Shown piece after piece: positions 1-7,160 of a DNA stretch of 15,454 bases (the stretch's first letter is position 1; each line of letters begins with the position of its first letter). The notes under the pieces are model-generated. The model was not told the origin of the DNA. It saw only the letters and a list, made by a program, of their open reading frames with translations, and ran no database searches. The stretch covers positions 1-15,454 of the forward strand of contig JBOFQB010000092.1 of the NCBI GenBank assembly GCA_051660685.1. Direction: 5' to 3'. This DNA is from JAVBSX01 sp051660685 (lineage in GTDB: Bacteria; Planctomycetota; Planctomycetia; Pirellulales; Thermoguttaceae). Both the position numbers and the translations under genes were made by a program.

Positions 1-248
1 GTTATCAGGGGATTCGTGACTATCACGAGTGGAGTTTGATACCGGCGAAAAAGGGGTGTAAGAGGGAGTTGACGGAGTCGGACAAGGCGTACAATACGGG
101 GTTGTCTCGCCAACGGATTTTCATAGAGAACATTAACGCAAAGATCAAGGTATTCAAGATCATGTCGCATCCGTATCGTAACCGCCGTCCAACACACCTG
201 TTACGCACGAAATTGGTCTGTGCCATCCTCAACGCCGAAAGACCATGA
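1..248 (+). pseudogene. IS5-family transposase, C-terminal part (cut by window edge)
   Basis: The reading frame is open from base 3 to a TGA at 246-248, with no start codon inside the window, so only the last ~81 residues are visible. The residues YQGIRDYHEW, ELTESDKAYN, LSRQRIFIENINAKIKVFKI and YRNRR match the end of IS5-family DDE transposases, whose usual form is E-x-AYN, then R-V-x-VE-x-x-x-x-x-LK-x-FKI, then YRNRR. The Glu in FIENI is at the place of the third DDE acidic residue. Whether the element is complete upstream cannot be judged. A few features of the 3' flank (TTATGCAACA at about 253-262) look like an IS5-type terminal repeat, but the partner end is outside the window. The enzyme would catalyse cut-and-paste transposition of its own element. 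Family is fairly certain; intactness is unknown. Confidence 0.75.
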
Positions 249-701
249 TAGGTTATGCAACATGTCTAGTATAGACCCATTCTTGAATGGTTCCAAGCGT
301 CTCACAGAGATTGGGGGTATTTTTTCAATAATTTTTGGGGATGATTGAGTCCACACCACAAAATGTTCTAAAACAAAATCATGCCAATGCTTTTACTGCA
401 ATGAGTCTTTGTTGAGGGCAGTGAAAAGACAAGGACACAAAACAACCACTTGGTTGCGAGTTTATGCTGTTTTCAAAAAAAATCAAGCAAATTTCGGGGA
501 TGAACGGCATAAAAAGTGAAATTTTTACGGTGTTTGCCCCTACAATCCTCGGAATCGTTTTTATCCAACTGTCGATCTTTCCTCTTTTGGCGATTTCAAC
601 GTTGCTGACCTCCCTTCTTAACCTTTCTGTTTCCCCCATTCATTTGTGTTCACACTTCGGCAAACCGTCAACAGACCGTTAGGAATCTTCGGACTGCGTA
701 C
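249..701. other. Gene-free stretch after the transposase
   Basis: No open frame here has a recognisable domain; the short frames on both strands overlap each other and look like chance. Two small palindromes lie back to back: GTCTA-gta-TAGAC at 264-276 and CCATTC-tt-GAATGG at 277-290. They may belong to the end of the IS element or act as transcription stops. Nothing else was recognised before the promoter at 702. Confidence 0.5.
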
Positions 702-730
702 TTGGCAGATTGGGGGAAATACGTTATAAT
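702..730 (+). promoter_or_regulatory. Sigma70-type promoter for the NRDE gene
   Basis: TTGGCA at 702-707 and a perfect TATAAT at 725-730 are separated by 17 bases, the preferred housekeeping spacing. Transcription would start near 737 and leave a leader of about 170 nt before the start codon at 911. It could equally drive a small RNA from the structured leader. Confidence 0.6.
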
Positions 731-742
731 GTCCCAGACATT

Positions 743-816
743 TCGTGTCGCCGTTCCCGGCACACGATGTTGCACGCCCGTTCGTGCTTAATCTCCCTGC
801 AAAATTCCCTGCAAAA
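743..816 (+). other. Structured 5' leader: two hairpins and a direct repeat
   Basis: TCGTGT (743-748) pairs with ACACGA (762-767), and inside it GCCG (750-753) pairs with CGGC (758-761) around a TTCC loop, with one bulged C. A second hairpin follows at once: GCACG (772-776) with CGTGC (783-787). Then TCCCTGCAAAA occurs twice, at 794-804 and 806-816. Neither hairpin has a following T-run, so these are not simple terminators. They are downstream of the promoter at 702-730. No known riboswitch class was recognised. Confidence 0.4.
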
Positions 817-910
817 AGTTGTTCTCTTCGTCTTTTATAGATGACGATCAGACAAATAGAGTTTGCGTTTTTTTGAAAAAAGCGTGAAAACGAAAAGAGT
901 GTAAAGTTGT

Positions 911-1699
911 ATGAGTATTCTCGCAATCCAATATAAAGCAGCGTCGGATTCCCCCATTCTGGTTGCCTATAATCGTGAAGAGCGTTTTAACCGACCTTCA
1001 ACCCCTCCCCGGATTCAATCGGGTCGTCCCCGGGTTGTTTGCGGCATTGACCGTAAAGCAGGTGGAACTTGGGCTGGAGTCAACCAACATGGTCTCTTTG
1101 TCGCGGTTATTAACGCCCCGAAACGATCAACCCCTTTTGACCCTCGATCACGCGGGATACTCTGTAAGGAATTGCTCGGTGTTCGGACTGCGGAAGAATC
1201 AATCGAACGAGCGGTCAAGGAACTTTCAACCGGCTGTTATGCGGGCGCAAACTATCTTTGCGTTGACCGCTCAAGTGGAGGTGTCGTGTATGGAGGAGAT
1301 GAGGTCGAGGTCGAACGTCTGACGCCGGGACTTCATATTCTTACGTCCAAGAAACTGGATGATTATTACGATCCGCAACAGGAGTTTGTCCGACGTTTGT
1401 TGACTTTACAGCGTCTTGATTCGGCAGTCGCCTTTCTCGCGGTTGCGAGCCGGACATTCTCGCGTAAAGCGGATGAAATGGGAAAACGTGGGGTTGTGGT
1501 TCAGGATTTGGAATACGGGACAGTCTCCTCGATGCTCCTTTCGTTGACCGAACGGACCCAAAAATCGATCATGCAATTTGCAGCAGGTCCCCCAAGTGAA
1601 AAACCGTTTGAAGACGTTTCGGCTCTTTTGCGACAAGTCCTTTCGACGGATCGGGCGAGTCAAGCCCGGAATAACCCCCAACCAACGGAAGAGGGGTAA
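911..1699 (+). CDS. NRDE family protein (TANGO2-like)
   Basis: A 262-residue protein of the NRDE/TANGO2 family, which shares features with Ntn-hydrolases but has no firmly established bacterial substrate. The signature appears as NREE at residues 21-24 (preceded by VAY), followed by GGTWAGVNQHGL at 51-62 and VINAP at 67-71. The late motif YGTVSSMLLSL is also typical. There is no signal peptide, so it should be cytoplasmic. Family members often begin Met-Cys; this one begins Met-Ser, which would place Ser rather than Cys at the position of the proposed N-terminal nucleophile. The start has no Shine-Dalgarno match but gives the expected N-terminus. A strong promoter lies 180 bases upstream. The oxidoreductase gene starts 73 bases after the stop, beyond a G-tract motif. 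Family assignment is secure; the role is not. Confidence 0.85.
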   Translation: MSILAIQYKAASDSPILVAYNREERFNRPSTPPRIQSGRPRVVCGIDRKAGGTWAGVNQHGLFVAVINAPKRSTPFDPRSRGILCKELLGVRTAEESIERAVKELSTGCYAGANYLCVDRSSGGVVYGGDEVEVERLTPGLHILTSKKLDDYYDPQQEFVRRLLTLQRLDSAVAFLAVASRTFSRKADEMGKRGVVVQDLEYGTVSSMLLSLTERTQKSIMQFAAGPPSEKPFEDVSALLRQVLSTDRASQARNNPQPTEEG

Positions 1700-1701
1700 A
1701 A

Positions 1702-1734
1702 GGGGGAATAGGGGTTAGGGACTGGGGTGTAGGG
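1702..1734 (+). repeat. G-rich arm of intergenic repeat (G-quadruplex motif)
   Basis: Five G-tracts (1702-1706, 1711-1714, 1718-1720, 1724-1727, 1732-1734) are separated by 3-4 bases, beginning two bases after the NRDE stop. The string TAGGGACTGGGG is shared exactly with the arm after the phosphorylase gene (13882 onward). No C-rich partner arm is seen before the next start codon, so this is a solitary arm. Confidence 0.6.
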
Positions 1735-1772
1735 AGAAAAGTAGATGCAAATAACCGGTCAAAAAAAATCTT

Positions 1773-3167
1773 ATGAAAACTTCAAAATCGCGTCGTCGTT
1801 TTTTGCGTGATACTGTCGGTTTAACGGCAACCGGCATCTTGTCGGCGTATTGTGTCAGTTCGGACCAACCGGTTCGGGCTGAGTCGAAAAATGACCGTCC
1901 CTCGATTGGTTGTATTGGCGTTGGGGGACAAGGATTGGGCGATTCCATGTCGGCTGCACGATTCGGCGAGGTCGTTGCTGTCTGCGATGTTGATCTGAAT
2001 CATGCTGAACAGGCAAAAGCGAAATTTGGCGAGACGGTTCAGGTGTATCAGGATTACCGACGATTGTTGGATCGCAAGGATATTGAAGTTATTATTCAGG
2101 GAGCCCCGGATCATTGGCATACAAAAATTAATGTGGACGCTTGTTTGGCGGGGAAAGATGTTTATGGTGAAAAACCGTTGACCTTGACGATTGATGAGGG
2201 GAAGATACTGTGCAAAGTGGTCAAGGAGACAGGTCGGGTTTTGCAAACGGGGACACAACAACGAAGTGACAAGTCCTTTCAGACCGCTGTTGAACTGGTT
2301 CGGAATGGTCGTCTTGGACCGTTGAAGCAGGTTTGGGTTGCTTTGCCGTATTTCTCGACAAAAGGAGGTCCGTTTGGACCTGAAGATGTTCCAAACGAAC
2401 TGGATTGGGACATGTATGAAGGTCAATCTCCCGTTCACCCTTACACACACAACCGTTGTCATTCGATTTTCAGATGGTGGTATGAGTATGGGGGGGGGAT
2501 TGTGACGGATTGGGGAAATCATCATGTCGACATCGCACATTGGGGTATGGATTGCGAGTTGACGGGACCGGGTTCGATTGAAGCAAGAGGGCTTTTCCCG
2601 AATGAAGGTCGGGCCGATTGTTACAACACGCCGGATCGTTTTTTCAGTCGGATGATTTATCCCAATGGTGTGGAACTGCTTTATTTTTCGTCGATGAATG
2701 ACAAGGCGATTTATGGAGAGGTTGAGCAACATGCCGAAACGGCTCAAGACCGTTTGGATTGGTTGTTTGGTCGGGATGTTCCTGAAGAAATCAAGACATT
2801 TGATCGCAACGGTATCATGTTTATTGGAGAGAAAGGTCGTATTTTCGTGAATCGGGGCGGTCTTTATGGAAAAGCGGTTGAAGAACTGAAAGAGAGTCCG
2901 CTTTCACGACGGAAAGACTGGAAAGTGCGACCGAGTTCCGACCAGATGCAGAATTTCTTCGATTGTGTCAAATCGCGTGAAGTGCCGGTTTCCCCGGTTG
3001 ACATTCAACATCGTTCTATTTCCGCTTGTCATTTGACGAACATTTCGATTCGATTGGGGGGTCGGAAATTGACTTGGGACGCGGAGTTGGAACAGTTTTC
3101 TGGGGATGATGAGGCAAACGCAATGCTCAAGCGAGAACAACGTCAACCTTACACCATTACCAGTTAA
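1773..3167 (+). CDS. Gfo/Idh/MocA family oxidoreductase, Tat-exported
   Basis: A 464-residue NAD(P)-dependent oxidoreductase of the Gfo/Idh/MocA superfamily, which oxidises or reduces sugars and cyclitols. The N-terminus has a twin-arginine signal (SRRRFLR, residues 6-12, then a hydrophobic stretch), so it is exported folded. The dinucleotide-binding GVGGQG is at 49-54 and is followed by VVAVCDVD, whose acidic end fits NAD binding. The family motif GEKP is at 132-135 and supplies the catalytic Lys. WGNHHVDIAHWGMD (247-260) carries the substrate-site Asp and His. Such exported members are very numerous in Planctomycetota; substrate cannot be read from sequence. A nine-G run (2490-2498) encodes GGG at residues 240-242. 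The start at 1773 is fixed by the Tat signal, with no ribosome-binding site visible. The antiporter start follows the stop by one base if the GTG at 3169 is used. Confidence 0.93.
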   Translation: MKTSKSRRRFLRDTVGLTATGILSAYCVSSDQPVRAESKNDRPSIGCIGVGGQGLGDSMSAARFGEVVAVCDVDLNHAEQAKAKFGETVQVYQDYRRLLDRKDIEVIIQGAPDHWHTKINVDACLAGKDVYGEKPLTLTIDEGKILCKVVKETGRVLQTGTQQRSDKSFQTAVELVRNGRLGPLKQVWVALPYFSTKGGPFGPEDVPNELDWDMYEGQSPVHPYTHNRCHSIFRWWYEYGGGIVTDWGNHHVDIAHWGMDCELTGPGSIEARGLFPNEGRADCYNTPDRFFSRMIYPNGVELLYFSSMNDKAIYGEVEQHAETAQDRLDWLFGRDVPEEIKTFDRNGIMFIGEKGRIFVNRGGLYGKAVEELKESPLSRRKDWKVRPSSDQMQNFFDCVKSREVPVSPVDIQHRSISACHLTNISIRLGGRKLTWDAELEQFSGDDEANAMLKREQRQPYTITS

Positions 3168-3168
3168 C

Positions 3169-4185
3169 GTGTACATCCTGTTCCAAATCGTTCTTGGTTT
3201 CGTCCTGCTGATTTTCGGCGGGGAAGTGTTGGTTCGAGGGGCAACGCAACTTGCCCTGTGTTTGCGTATTCCCCCTTTGGTTGTCGGACTGACCGTGATC
3301 GCGTTCTGTACAAGTGCTCCTGAATTGGCCGTTTCTGTACAAGCAACCCGAGTTAATGAAGCCGGTCTTGCGATTGGAAATATTATCGGAAGTAACATTG
3401 CCAATATTTGCCTGATTCTTGGTTGCGCTGCTGTTATTGCCCCTCTTTCGGTCTCGACCAAGCTCGTTCGTCGGGAAATTCCGTTCATGATCGGGATTTC
3501 TCTGCTGTTGTTCGTTGTTGCAATGAACGGACAACTCCTTCAATTGTTTTCACCTGAAATGCAATCAGGTTTCTTTTCCCGTTTTTGGGGTCTTTTTTTT
3601 GTTCTTGGACTGATTGCGTATATGATCTGGACGGTTTACGAGGTGATCGTGAATCGTTCTCAAAGTAAGGCGATTGCGGACGAAATGGAATTAGAAACGA
3701 TGAATCTGGGGAAAGGAACCGGCTTCAAAACAGTTCTTTTCGCTCTTTTGGGCATTATGATCGGTTTAGCCCTTTTGTTGTTTGGATCGGACACGTTGAT
3801 TTCCGGGTCCGTTGCTCTTGCCCAAATTCTCGGCGTCCCCTCTTTTATCATTGGATTGACCATTTTGGCGGTTGGAACTTCTTTGCCGGAATTGGTTGTC
3901 AGCGTCGTTGCTGCAATCAAGGGAAAGACAGACCTTGCAATCGGCAACGTTATTGGGAGTAACATTTTCAACATTCTGGGCGTTTTGGGGATTTCAGCGT
4001 TGTGTTCCCCGGAAAAAGGTTTGCCGGTTCCCGTTAACGCGTTGCGATTTGACATGCCTGTGTTGCTTCTTGCCTCATTTTTGTGTATTGTCATTTGCGT
4101 GACAGACTTGAAAGTGAGCCGTAAAGAAGGGCTGTTTTTGTTGGTCTGCTACTTCGGTTATATTGCTTATAACATCTCCGTTTAA
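3169..4185 (+). CDS. Calcium/sodium antiporter (CaCA family, YrbG-like)
   Basis: An integral membrane cation exchanger that couples Na+ or H+ movement to Ca2+ export. Both inverted alpha repeats of the CaCA family are present: GLTVIAFCTSAPEL with GNIIGSNIANI in the first half, and GLTILAVGTSLPEL with GNVIGSNIFNI in the second. The acidic residues of the two PEL motifs are the expected cation ligands. About ten hydrophobic segments are visible, with a hydrophilic loop in the middle (RSQSKAIADEMELE). The frame is open further upstream to ATG codons at 3106 and 3109, but these lie inside the oxidoreductase gene and add a polar tail the family lacks. The GTG at 3169 gives an N-terminus that runs directly into the first membrane helix, 338 residues, and is preferred. 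No ribosome-binding site is seen for it, so translation is probably coupled to the upstream gene. Confidence 0.9.
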   Translation: MYILFQIVLGFVLLIFGGEVLVRGATQLALCLRIPPLVVGLTVIAFCTSAPELAVSVQATRVNEAGLAIGNIIGSNIANICLILGCAAVIAPLSVSTKLVRREIPFMIGISLLLFVVAMNGQLLQLFSPEMQSGFFSRFWGLFFVLGLIAYMIWTVYEVIVNRSQSKAIADEMELETMNLGKGTGFKTVLFALLGIMIGLALLLFGSDTLISGSVALAQILGVPSFIIGLTILAVGTSLPELVVSVVAAIKGKTDLAIGNVIGSNIFNILGVLGISALCSPEKGLPVPVNALRFDMPVLLLASFLCIVICVTDLKVSRKEGLFLLVCYFGYIAYNISV

Positions 4186-4501
4186 CGGCAATAATGAGAA
4201 GGTAGAAGATAGGAGGTAGGAGGAAAGAAGAGGAAGACAGGAAGAGAACGGCGTCTCGCTTTTTTGGAGAAGGTAGGAGGTAGAAGATAGGAGGAAAGAA
4301 GGGGGAGACAGGAAGATAACGGTGTCTCGCGAGTTAACTGGTTCCTTCCCTTTTTGTGGACTCCAAATTTTTATTTGCTTCACTTCTTCATTCTCAATTC
4401 TACCTCCTACCTTCTACCTCCTCTCACAATAACACGCAGAACAACATTCTGCGTGTATTTTAACGGTTCTGAACGCGCGATACGTTGTATCGCGGCTAAA
4501 C
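4186..4501. repeat. Intergenic repeat, copy 1
   Basis: The element starts at the antiporter stop codon. Its left half is duplicated in tandem: unit A 4196-4259 and unit B 4267-4332 each run from a GAGAAGGTAG purine stretch through GACAGGAAGA to CGTCTCGC or TGTCTCGC. The core CTCGCGAGTTAACTGGTTC and the TTCCCTTTTTGTGGACTC stretch follow. Next comes a pyrimidine module (about 4391-4426) that is the reverse complement of the purine module. It ends in a hairpin with arms CGCGATAC (4476-4483) and GTATCGCG (4487-4494), then GGCTAAAC. Copies 2 and 3 share these modules. There is no coding capacity. Confidence 0.85.
4432..4456 (+). terminator. Candidate terminator hairpin after the antiporter
   Basis: ACACGCAGAA (4432-4441) and TTCTGCGTGT (4447-4456) form a perfect 10-bp stem with a 5-nt loop, followed by ATTTT. 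The T-run is short, so termination may be partial. The loop and right arm are missing from repeat copy 2, so this hairpin belongs to copy 1 only. Confidence 0.5.
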
Positions 4502-4564
4502 ATTAGCCCGTCACTTGGGACTACAGAAGTCGTCAATCTCAACTTTTAATGTTAACAAGACACT

Positions 4565-6640
4565 ATGAAAAAAATATATTTACCTCTTATTGTCCTTTTA
4601 TTCCTTTGGGGCGGTTTTCTTGCAGCGGATGAAGGAATGTGGTTGTTTTCCAGTCCCCCTCAAAAAGAAGTTCTGGAAAAATATGGGTTTGAAATGACCC
4701 CAAAATGGTTGGAACAACTCCAGAAATCGTCCGTCCGGGTCGGCAACCGGGGAAGTGGTTCCTTCGTTTCCCCAAACGGTCTCGTTATGACCAATCACCA
4801 TGTTGGAATCGACACGATTCAGAAGTTGAGTACCAAAGAAAAGGATTACGTTAAAAACGGATTTTACGCCCCAACCTTTGAAGACGAACTTCCCTGTCCC
4901 GATCTCGAATTCATTGTTCTTCAAAATATAGAAGACGTAACGGCGATCATCAATGCGGCTGTTGAACCGGGGATGAAGCCGGAAGAAGCGGAAAAAGCAC
5001 GTCGCGCTGTGATGAACGAGATGGAGCGGGAATCGCAGGAATTAACCGGGCTGAAAAGTGAGGTCATCACTCTTTTTCAGGGCGGTCTTTATCACCTGTA
5101 TCGCTATAAAAAATATAATGACGTCCGATTGGTTTTTGCACCTGAACAGGCGATTGCGTTTTTTGGCGGGGACCCGGATAATTTTGAATTCCCCAGATAC
5201 GATCTCGATGTCTGTTTTTTCAGGGTTTATGAGAACGACCAACCGGCTCACGTTGAACATTTTTTGAACTGGAGTCAATCCGGCGCAAAAGAAGATGAAT
5301 TAGTCTTTGTTGCGGGACATCCGGGTCGGACAGAACGGGGGTACACAACATCTCATCTTGCGTTTCAACGGGATGTGTTGCAACCGAACATGCTTGAAAA
5401 GTTGCGACGTCGACTTTACACCTTGAAAACGTTTGCTGAACGAAATGCCGAAAATCGACGTCGGGTTCAGGATGAAATTTTTTCGATTGACAATTACCTG
5501 AAAGTTCGGGGAGGAATGTTAGCCGGTTTGCAGACCCCTCTTTTTATGGAGAAAAAAATTGCCGAAGAAAAATCTCTGCAAAAGACCTTGAAAGAGCAAG
5601 GACATTTGCCGGAAAACGCCGATCCCTGGTCGGTCATTGATTCGGCTCTTGCAAAACATAAAGAAATTTTTCTACTCCATGATTTACTGGAAACCGGTTC
5701 GGCGTTTAATAGTAAATTGTTTGGTTATGCCCGGACACTTTTACGATTTGTCGATGAAATGGAAAAACCGAATTCTGAACGACTTCGGGAATATCGGGAA
5801 TCGGGCGCAGAAACGTTAAAACAGGCGTTGTTTTCTCCCGCTCCCCTTTATGAGGATGTCGAAATCGTCAAACTGAGCGATTCACTCAGTATGTTGGTTG
5901 AACAATTGGGTTTTGACAATCCTCATGTCATAAAAATTCTCAACGGTCAATCCCCGCAACAACGCGCTCGTTCACTGATTAAGGGGACAAAGTTATTCTC
6001 GGTTGAGGAACGCAAACGACTTTTCGAGGGGGGAAAAGAAGCGATTCGTTCGTCCGAGGACCCTTTACTGAGATTGGCGGCGTCAATTGACGTTCAATCC
6101 CGGGCAGTCCGCAAGACTTATGACGATCAGGTTCAGGAACCACTTCGTCAAGCGTATGGTCAACTGACACAAGCGAAATACGGACTTGCGGGGATGAACG
6201 AATACCCTGATGCAACGTTTACTTTACGACTTTCTTACGGAAAGGTTAAGGGATACAAGGAGGATGATGGAAGTGAGGTCCCGGCGTTTACTGAAATGGG
6301 GGGAACTTTTGAACGGGCTGAGGAGCATGATTTTCAACCGCCTTATCATTTGCCGGAAAGTTGGATACAGAAGCGCGGGGCATTGGACGCTCAAACGCCA
6401 ATGAATCTTGTGACGACGAACGATATTGTCGGGGGAAATTCCGGCAGTCCTTTGGTCAACAAAAACCTTGAAGTGGTCGGACTCATTTTTGACGGGAACA
6501 TTTATTCACTTGTTTCCAACTATGTCCATGCTGAAGAACAGGCCCGGGCGATTTCCGTTCATTCTTCGGCAATTCTCCAATCCCTTCAAAAGGTGTACAA
6601 CGCAGAAAAACTGGCTCAAGAGTTGCAGCAAGGGAAGTAG
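4565..6640 (+). CDS. S46 family dipeptidyl-peptidase (DPP7-type)
   Basis: A 691-residue secreted serine peptidase of family S46 (DPP7/DPP11/DAP BII), which removes dipeptides from the N-termini of peptides in the periplasm or at the cell surface. A signal peptide is clear (MKKIYLPLIVLLFLWGGFLAADEG), and EGMWLFSSPP matches the mature N-terminus of the family. The triad is visible: His79 in TNHHV, Asp215 in PRYDLDVCFFR, and Ser626 in GGNSGSP. At 18 residues after the Ser, where DPP11 has the Arg that selects acidic P1 residues, this protein has Gly644 (FDGN), as in DPP7, so a preference for hydrophobic P1 residues is inferred. Length and motif spacing match the family. No ribosome-binding site is visible; the start is fixed by the signal peptide. 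Likely a single-gene unit, flanked by repeats on both sides. Confidence 0.95.
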   Translation: MKKIYLPLIVLLFLWGGFLAADEGMWLFSSPPQKEVLEKYGFEMTPKWLEQLQKSSVRVGNRGSGSFVSPNGLVMTNHHVGIDTIQKLSTKEKDYVKNGFYAPTFEDELPCPDLEFIVLQNIEDVTAIINAAVEPGMKPEEAEKARRAVMNEMERESQELTGLKSEVITLFQGGLYHLYRYKKYNDVRLVFAPEQAIAFFGGDPDNFEFPRYDLDVCFFRVYENDQPAHVEHFLNWSQSGAKEDELVFVAGHPGRTERGYTTSHLAFQRDVLQPNMLEKLRRRLYTLKTFAERNAENRRRVQDEIFSIDNYLKVRGGMLAGLQTPLFMEKKIAEEKSLQKTLKEQGHLPENADPWSVIDSALAKHKEIFLLHDLLETGSAFNSKLFGYARTLLRFVDEMEKPNSERLREYRESGAETLKQALFSPAPLYEDVEIVKLSDSLSMLVEQLGFDNPHVIKILNGQSPQQRARSLIKGTKLFSVEERKRLFEGGKEAIRSSEDPLLRLAASIDVQSRAVRKTYDDQVQEPLRQAYGQLTQAKYGLAGMNEYPDATFTLRLSYGKVKGYKEDDGSEVPAFTEMGGTFERAEEHDFQPPYHLPESWIQKRGALDAQTPMNLVTTNDIVGGNSGSPLVNKNLEVVGLIFDGNIYSLVSNYVHAEEQARAISVHSSAILQSLQKVYNAEKLAQELQQGK

Positions 6641-6641
6641 A

Positions 6642-6658
6642 GAATGGGGGATAGGGCG
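6642..6658 (+). repeat. G-rich arm of intergenic repeat after the S46 gene
   Basis: GGGGGATAGGG begins six bases after the stop codon, as in the G-rich arms after the NRDE, ROK and phosphorylase genes. No C-rich arm is found before the next start; the matching C-rich arm is at 9156-9188, on the far side of the ATPase-TOPRIM operon. Confidence 0.5.
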
Positions 6659-6685
6659 GTTTTATCGGTCATACTCAAAGAAGGT

Positions 6686-6839
6686 TAGGGCGTGTTCACA
6701 CGATAAATTTGGGTTATCTGGGACACTTTTTGGGCAATTTGAACAATTTGTTCATTACAAAATTATCTTCGTTGTGTCGAACAATCACATAAATTCATGC
6801 CAACAGTCATCTAAATCTTGTTTGTGTGAACACGCCCTA
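6686..6839. mobile_element. MITE-like element with 16-bp perfect inverted repeats
   Basis: TAGGGCGTGTTCACAC (6686-6701) and its exact reverse complement (6824-6839) bound a 154-bp AT-rich segment with no coding capacity. If the outermost TA on each side is a target duplication, the element itself is 150 bp (6688-6837) with 14-bp ends, as expected for a non-autonomous relative of an IS630/Tc1-type or a TA-targeting IS5-type transposon. The parent element is not in the window. Confidence 0.65.
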
Positions 6840-7073
6840 GAAATTTCCGAGGTTGAACTCGTAGCTCCTGAAACTGCAAAGTGTTTGTGTAGAGACAGAA
6901 CATCCGTCAATGAGTGCGTGCAAATACTCTGGGGAGAAGATCAACGCCAAATCCTTGTAAAATGTAAATGGAGGAGGATAATCCTGCGATTTTGTAATAT
7001 CACTTACCTATTTTATCCAAACCTACAAGAAAATTTTCGCGCACCCTCCGCCAATGTCTACTTCAGATAACCA
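6840..7073. other. Unassigned stretch upstream of the ATPase operon
   Basis: About 230 bases with no convincing gene. One frame continues open from inside the S46 gene through the MITE to 7070, but it is out of frame with S46 and shows no domain. I see no further repeat or hairpin worth naming. Confidence 0.4.
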
Positions 7074-7133
7074 TTGACTATAGTGTTATCGTATGAGACA
7101 ATAAGAGTGGCGTGTTTGGTTTGCCTCTCATAC
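7074..7133 (+). promoter_or_regulatory. Promoter and dyad of the ATPase-TOPRIM operon
   Basis: TTGACT (7074-7079) and GACAAT (7097-7102) are 17 bases apart, a good -35 with a weaker -10. An 8-bp inverted repeat, GTATGAGA (7091-7098) and TCTCATAC (7126-7133), overlaps the -10 on its left arm and has a further GGC/GCC pairing inside (7109-7111, 7123-7125). It could be an operator or a leader hairpin. The start codon follows at 7161. Confidence 0.45.
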
Positions 7134-7160
7134 TGAAACTGCGTTTCTACGGACTATATT

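Noticed and set aside
379..926. Overlapping short open frames on both strands in the gap before the NRDE gene
   Set aside because: They overlap one another on opposite strands, show no domain, no signal peptide and no start-site support, and one runs antisense across the promoter and hairpins.
1821..2747. 308-codon antisense frame within the oxidoreductase gene
   Set aside because: It is a by-product of codon use on the coding strand; the + strand protein has clear motifs through the entire stretch.
3106..3168. Upstream ATG start for the antiporter
   Set aside because: It would overlap the oxidoreductase gene by about 60 bases and add a polar tail absent from the family; the GTG at 3169 begins right before the first membrane helix.
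4196..4332. CRISPR array
   Set aside because: Only two tandem units of about 65 bases lie seven bases apart, with no unique spacers and no cas genes nearby; they are modules of the intergenic repeat.
6426..7070. 214-codon + strand frame running out of the S46 gene
   Set aside because: It starts out of frame inside the S46 active-site region, reads through the MITE, and its residues show no family resemblance.
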